Assembly (NCBI GenBank): GCA_041749475.1
Contig: JBGTBD010000019.1
Coordinates: 1 to 64,000 of the forward strand
Length of the DNA: 64,000 nucleotides
Source: JBGTBD01 sp041749475
GTDB lineage: Bacteria > Pseudomonadota > Alphaproteobacteria > Rickettsiales > UBA998
Reading direction: 5' to 3'
This document shows positions 60,219 through 64,000 of this stretch, one piece after another. Both the position numbers and the translations under genes were made by a program. Under the pieces are notes generated by a model that did no database searches, was not told where the DNA came from, and saw only the letters and a list, made by a program, of their open reading frames with translations. Numbering within the stretch: the first letter of the stretch is position 1; every line of letters starts with the position of its first letter.

Positions 60219-60479
60219 ATGGCACATAAGAAAGCAGGTGGTAGTTCACGCAACGGTCGCGATTCAGCGGGCCGCCGCCTTGGCGTTAAGAAATACGGCA
60301 ATCAGGCTGTCGTTCCTGGGAACATCATCGTCCGTCAGCGCGGCACGCAGTACCATCCCGGTGAGAATGTCGGCATGGGTAAAGACCACACGATCTTCGC
60401 AATGGTCGAAGGCGTGGTCGAGTTCCGCAAACGCAAAGACGATCGCCAATACATCTCTGTTCGCCCGGCAATGGCGTAA
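60219..60479 (+). CDS. rpmA: 50S ribosomal protein L27
   Basis: 86 residues, MAHKKAGGSSRNGRDSAGRRLGVKKYG..., the standard L27 N-terminus reaching the peptidyl-transferase centre, without the cleaved leader found in Firmicutes. GGAG precedes the ATG. An intrinsic terminator follows. Confidence 0.97.
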   Translation: MAHKKAGGSSRNGRDSAGRRLGVKKYGNQAVVPGNIIVRQRGTQYHPGENVGMGKDHTIFAMVEGVVEFRKRKDDRQYISVRPAMA

Positions 60480-60501
60480 CAGTTAGTATTATAGGATAAC
60501 G

Positions 60502-60528
60502 AAAAGGGCGGTTATCCGCCCTTTTTTT
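60502..60528 (+). terminator. Intrinsic terminator after rpmA
   Basis: A 10-bp stem (AAAAGGGCGG / CCGCCCTTTT) with a TTAT loop, followed by a T run to 60528. It separates rplU-rpmA from obgE, 50 nt downstream; readthrough into obgE remains possible. Confidence 0.9.
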
Positions 60529-60577
60529 ATGGGATTTTTCACTGTAGAATGTGAAGCGCACGGACGAGGGTTCAAAA

Positions 60578-61624
60578 ATGCAGTTTCTGGATGAGGCGAA
60601 GATATTTATCAAAAGCGGCAATGGCGGCGGCGGGTGCGTCAGCTTCCGGCGGGAGAAGAACATCCCCCTCGGCGGGCCGGACGGTGGCAATGGCGGTCGC
60701 GGCGGCAGCATCATCGCGCGCGCGGAGACGGGTCTTAATACGCTGATCGACTACCGTTACCAGCAGCATTTCAAAGCCCGCACAGGTCATCACGGCATGG
60801 GCAGCCAGCGCGACGGCGCGGCGTCGGACGACATCATCCTCCGCCTGCCCGTCGGCACGCAGATCTTCGACGAATCCGGCGAAGAATTACTGGCCGATCT
60901 AACGCATGACGGTGAGGAGATCGTCCTCGCCAAGGGCGGCAAGGGCGGCATCGGCAACATGTATTTCAAATCCTCCACCAACCGCGCCCCCCGTCAAGCA
61001 ACCCCCGGCGAAGAAGGCACAGAACGCTGGATATGGCTGAAGCTGAAACTGCTCTGTGACGCAGGGCTCCTCGGCCTTCCCAACGCCGGGAAATCGACCT
61101 TCCTCTCCGTCGTCTCCCGCGCCCGCCCCAAGATCGCCGATTATCCCTTCACCACGCTGAAACCCCAGCTCGGCGTCGTCTATGTCGACGACAAGGAATT
61201 CGTGATGGCCGATATCCCCGGCCTCATCGAGGGCGCGCATGAAGGCGCTGGTCTCGGTATCCGCTTCCTGAAACACCTGGAGCGCTGCCGCGTGTTGCTG
61301 CATCTTATCGACGGCACACAGGAAGATGTCGCCACCGCATATAAAACCGTACGCGGCGAACTCGAAGCCTATAGCGAAGTGCTGGGCGAAAAAACCGAAG
61401 TCGTCGCCCTCAATAAATCCGACGCGATGACCGACGAAGAAATCGCCGAGCAACAGAAGAAGCTAAAAAAAGTCCTTCCCAAGGGCACGAAATTGCATGT
61501 GATTTCTGCCGCGCAACAAAATGGCGTGAAAGAGATTCTTCGTATCCTGCTCGACACAGTGATGACCGCCCGCCGACTCGAATCCGGCGGTGAACTGGAA
61601 GATCGTGACGGCGAAGAGGAATGA
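60578..61624 (+). CDS. obgE: GTPase ObgE/CgtA
   Basis: Essential Obg-family GTPase of ribosome assembly and stress control. The Gly-rich Obg fold occupies residues 1-158 (IKSGNGGGGCVSFRREKN...), then the G domain with P-loop GLPNAGKST, DIPGLIEGAHEGAGLG and NKSD. 348 residues with a short acidic tail. The ATG at 60578 has GAGG upstream and gives the standard MQFLDEAKIF start. The stop lies 1 nt before proB. Confidence 0.97.
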   Translation: MQFLDEAKIFIKSGNGGGGCVSFRREKNIPLGGPDGGNGGRGGSIIARAETGLNTLIDYRYQQHFKARTGHHGMGSQRDGAASDDIILRLPVGTQIFDESGEELLADLTHDGEEIVLAKGGKGGIGNMYFKSSTNRAPRQATPGEEGTERWIWLKLKLLCDAGLLGLPNAGKSTFLSVVSRARPKIADYPFTTLKPQLGVVYVDDKEFVMADIPGLIEGAHEGAGLGIRFLKHLERCRVLLHLIDGTQEDVATAYKTVRGELEAYSEVLGEKTEVVALNKSDAMTDEEIAEQQKKLKKVLPKGTKLHVISAAQQNGVKEILRILLDTVMTARRLESGGELEDRDGEEE

Positions 61625-61625
61625 T

Positions 61626-62741
61626 ATGCTGCAACCCTTCGCACATGCCCGCACTATTGTCCTGAAGATCGGCTCCTCGCTCGTCGCCGATGCGGAAGGC
61701 ACGGGGCTCCGCACCGCATGGATGGAGAGCGTCGCTGAGGATGTTGCAGCATTATATGCACAAAACAAGCGCATCATCCTCGTCTCCTCAGGCGCAGTGG
61801 CGTTGGGTCGCAAGGCGCTTGGCTTCGGTACGCGCGCCTTGAAACTGGAAGAGAAACAGGCGGCTGCCGCCGTCGGCCAGCCCCTGTTGATCGACGCATG
61901 GCGGCATGCGTTTGCTGCGCACAAAAAACCTGTTGCCCAATTATTGCTGACCATCGACGATAGCGAACACCGCCGTCGTTATTTGAACGCACGCGCAACA
62001 CTGGAGACTTTGCTTGCCGGTAACGTCCTACCTATCATCAACGAGAACGACACGGTCGCCACCGCCGAACTCCGTGTCGGCGATAATGACCGCCTCGGCG
62101 CCCGCGTTGCGCAGATGGCAGGCGCTGACCTGCTTGTCTTATTATCGGACGTGGACGGCCTATATACTAAAAATCCCGTCGAACATCCCGACGCCGAGCA
62201 TATCAACGAAGTGAAACTGATCGATGACAGTATCCGCAGCATGGCAGGGGGGGCGCGTACTGTGCTCAGCAATGGCGGCATGGCGACCAAGGTGCAGGCG
62301 GCGGAAATCGCGACTTACGCCGGATGTCATACGATGATCGCCAAAGGCACGGAGCATCATCCCATTCGGGCATTGGATGAGGACGCAAAATACACTCTGT
62401 TCCACGCGACAACCACACCCCAGAACGCCCGCAAACGCTGGATAGCCGGAAGCCTCGCGCCGCAGGGCGAAGTCACCGTCGATGCCGGGGCCGAGAAAGC
62501 ATTACTGGCCGGCAATAGTTTGCTCCCCGTCGGTGTGATCCAGCTGAGTGGAAGTTTCGAGCGCGGTGACGCGGTACAGGTGAAAAACACGGACGGTAAA
62601 CTGCTGGCCACGGGCCTCTCCGCCTGGTCATCCGCCGAAGCGATGGGTATCATCGGTCGCAACACCAAAGACATCGAGACGATTTTAGGCTATAAAGGAC
62701 GCAGCGAATTGATTCACCGTGACGATCTGGTGATGGCATAA
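61626..62741 (+). CDS. proB: Glutamate 5-kinase (with PUA domain)
   Basis: First enzyme of proline synthesis. The amino-acid-kinase domain has VLKIGSSLV, LVSSGAVALGRKALG, NENDTVATAELRVGDNDRLGARVA and LSDVDGLYTKNP; the C-terminal PUA domain spans about 275-355 (GEVTVDAGAEKALLAGNSLLPVGV). The ATG at 61626 follows GAGGAA, overlapping the obgE end. 371 residues. Feedback by proline is the family rule. Confidence 0.97.
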   Translation: MLQPFAHARTIVLKIGSSLVADAEGTGLRTAWMESVAEDVAALYAQNKRIILVSSGAVALGRKALGFGTRALKLEEKQAAAAVGQPLLIDAWRHAFAAHKKPVAQLLLTIDDSEHRRRYLNARATLETLLAGNVLPIINENDTVATAELRVGDNDRLGARVAQMAGADLLVLLSDVDGLYTKNPVEHPDAEHINEVKLIDDSIRSMAGGARTVLSNGGMATKVQAAEIATYAGCHTMIAKGTEHHPIRALDEDAKYTLFHATTTPQNARKRWIAGSLAPQGEVTVDAGAEKALLAGNSLLPVGVIQLSGSFERGDAVQVKNTDGKLLATGLSAWSSAEAMGIIGRNTKDIETILGYKGRSELIHRDDLVMA

Positions 62742-62750
62742 CTTCTTATC

Positions 62751-62800
62751 GTCATTCCAGCGAACGCTGGAATCCAGAGAGGGCTATCGCAGGAATGACA
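62751..62800. repeat. Degenerate copy of the GTCATTCC palindromic repeat
   Basis: GTCATTCCAGCGAACGCTGG (from 62751) then AATCCAG, a short spacer and AGGAATGAC: same terminal GTCATTCC/GGAATGAC and inner AATCCA as the 27135-27212 element but shorter and decayed. It separates proB and proA. Confidence 0.65.
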
Positions 62801-62825
62801 GGTAGGATAATAAAGGCGAAAGAAT

Positions 62826-64000
62826 ATGGGCATGACCGCACAGAAAGAAACAAGCTTGCAGGAAACGATGGAGCAGGTAGGCCATGCCGCCCGTGACGCC
62901 TATCTGCAACTTAGCAACGCCACATCCGATCAAAAAGTGAAAGCCTTGCAGGAAGCTGCGAAACATTTGCGCGCTAACGCGTCCACCATCCTCACCGCCA
63001 ATGCCAAGGACATGGAAGCCGCCACCGCAAAAGGCCTGACTTCTGCACTCCTCGACCGCCTAAAACTGGACGAAAAACGCGTTGAAAGCATGGCGCAAGG
63101 GTTGGAAGATATCGCACGTTTACCCGACCCCGTGGGCAAGAAAATCGCCGCATGGGATCGTCCTAACGGACTCAACATCTCCCGCGTCACCGTGCCCCTC
63201 GGCGTTATCGGCATCATCTACGAATCCCGTCCGAACGTGACGGCGGATGCAGGTGGGCTATGTCTCAAATCCGGCAACGCCGCCATCCTGCGCGGCGGCT
63301 CGGAAAGCGTCAACTCCACCCGCGCCATCGCCGCATCGCTCCATGCTGGGTTGAAAGCGGCTGGCCTGACCGAGACCGCCATCCAACTCGTTCCCACCAC
63401 CGACCGCGAAGCCGTCGGCATTATGCTGAAGATGGTCGGCCTCATCGACGTCATCGTCCCCCGTGGCGGTGTATCTCTCACCAAGCGCGTCGCAGAGGAA
63501 AGCCGTATCCCCACCATTTTGCATCTCGACGGCAATTGTCATACCTATCTCCATGCCAGGGCCGATTCCAAGAAAGCCATCGAAGTAACGCTGAACGCCA
63601 AGATGCGCCGCACCGGCGTCTGCGGCGCAACGGAATCCATCCTCGTCGATGCATCGGTTGTAAACACCATCTGGCCCGAAGTCGCCAAGGCATTGCTGGA
63701 AGCCGGTTGCGAGATTCGTGGGGACGCAGCCACGCGCGCTGCCGACAGCCGCATCATCGCCGCAACAGATGCCGACTGGGGTACGGAATATCTCGACAAG
63801 ATCGTCTCCGCCAAGGTGGTGAACACGGTCGAAGAAGCCATCACCCATATCAACCGCTATGGCTCGCACCACACCGACGCTGTTATCACCGAGGACGCCT
63901 CCGCCGCCGCGACATTCCTAAAAGGCGTCGATAGCGCCATCGTCGTCCACAACGCCTCCACCCAGTTCGCCGACGGCGGTGAATTCGGCATGGGTGCGGA
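62826..64000 (+). CDS. proA: Gamma-glutamyl phosphate reductase, partial (3' end outside window)
   Basis: Second enzyme of proline synthesis, reducing the ProB product to glutamate semialdehyde. 391 codons are visible. Conserved blocks: the Ser/Gly-rich VPLGVIGIIYESRPNVTADAGGLCLKSGNAAILRGGSE, the catalytic Cys266 in RRTGVCGATES, and the late NASTQFADGGEFGMGA. The ATG at 62826 is chosen; a second ATG two codons later is possible. Only the last few dozen residues are missing. Confidence 0.96.
   Translation, partial: MGMTAQKETSLQETMEQVGHAARDAYLQLSNATSDQKVKALQEAAKHLRANASTILTANAKDMEAATAKGLTSALLDRLKLDEKRVESMAQGLEDIARLPDPVGKKIAAWDRPNGLNISRVTVPLGVIGIIYESRPNVTADAGGLCLKSGNAAILRGGSESVNSTRAIAASLHAGLKAAGLTETAIQLVPTTDREAVGIMLKMVGLIDVIVPRGGVSLTKRVAEESRIPTILHLDGNCHTYLHARADSKKAIEVTLNAKMRRTGVCGATESILVDASVVNTIWPEVAKALLEAGCEIRGDAATRAADSRIIAATDADWGTEYLDKIVSAKVVNTVEEAITHINRYGSHHTDAVITEDASAAATFLKGVDSAIVVHNASTQFADGGEFGMGA

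Noticed and set aside
60502..60528. Considered as a riboswitch or leader of obgE
   Set aside because: The stem with a T run is a plain intrinsic terminator after rpmA and nothing else structured lies before obgE.
63260..63934. 224-codon plus-strand frame
   Set aside because: It is the second frame of proA; the proA frame is uninterrupted and carries the catalytic Cys and all conserved blocks, while this frame is Arg/His rich.
1..64000. CRISPR arrays, insertion sequences, prophage or rRNA
   Set aside because: No direct-repeat/spacer pattern, transposase, integrase, phage structural gene or rRNA segment was seen in reading both strands.

Overview
The window looks like chromosome from a free-living, moderately GC-rich alphaproteobacterium. 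No rRNA is present, so this rests on gene content and order: hslU-hslV next to hisB-DUF2628-hisH-hisA-hisF-hisE; hisG-hisD-UPF0262-maf/infA; yfgM-bamB-der; a Tad/Cpa pilus locus in cpaBCDEF-tadBC order; a short-form HisG; and E. coli-type biotin genes. I cannot name the genus. Almost all of the sequence is tightly packed, with 1-11 nt gene overlaps (ATGA, TAATG). Several start codons were moved downstream of the longest reading frame using Shine-Dalgarno spacing and family N-termini.

Layout. 1-1060: the 5' part of a VirB2/TrbC-like pilin gene (leaving the window) and ridA, sharing an AT-rich divergent promoter region. 1078-9401: 3-oxoacid CoA-transferase, a PlsC-like acyltransferase, an alpha/beta hydrolase, the prepilin peptidase cpaA, then guaA-yfgM-bamB-der. 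9619-17305: seven-gene Tad pilus operon without a pilin gene. 17349-26152: uvrB, hslVU, a tiny Cys/Trp-repeat lipoprotein, and a histidine operon carrying three non-his passengers. 26176-33362: nitroreductase, HIT protein, maf, infA, UPF0262, hisD, hisG, an AT-rich DUF2971 gene, murA and dcd. 33563-37829: a hybrid histidine kinase with an ethylene-receptor-like membrane sensor, an iron-uptake pair behind a near-perfect Fur box, and nhaA, which seems to start at ATT. 37858-46451: tRNA-Arg, biotin genes in two divergent arms, and a DASS-type transporter. 46455-53048: an RND efflux operon with a divergent TetR repressor and an 18-bp palindromic operator. 53151-58744: small secreted protein, ECF sigma factor with a membrane VWA protein, OsmC, pirin and a haloperoxidase-like hydrolase. 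58876-64000: a small GIY-YIG/hairpin/tRNA-Ser island, then rplU-rpmA-obgE-proB-proA (proA runs off the end).

How the parts fit. The his genes supply most of histidine synthesis; hisC, hisI and hisZ must lie elsewhere. bioBFADCH gives complete biotin synthesis by the BioC-BioH route. cpaA at 4 kb presumably processes the pilins used by the Tad machine at 9.6-17.3 kb. Dispersed palindromic repeats occur at 27135, 35217 and 62751, and a second hairpin family brackets the GIY-YIG/tRNA-Ser gap at 59.2 kb.

I found no CRISPR array, prophage, IS element or recognisable defence island. The most notable items are the ethylene-receptor-like kinase, the ATT start of nhaA, the W-G-N-C repeat lipoprotein, the covarying hairpin pair at 59.2 kb, and the AT-rich DUF2971 insertion between murA and hisG.
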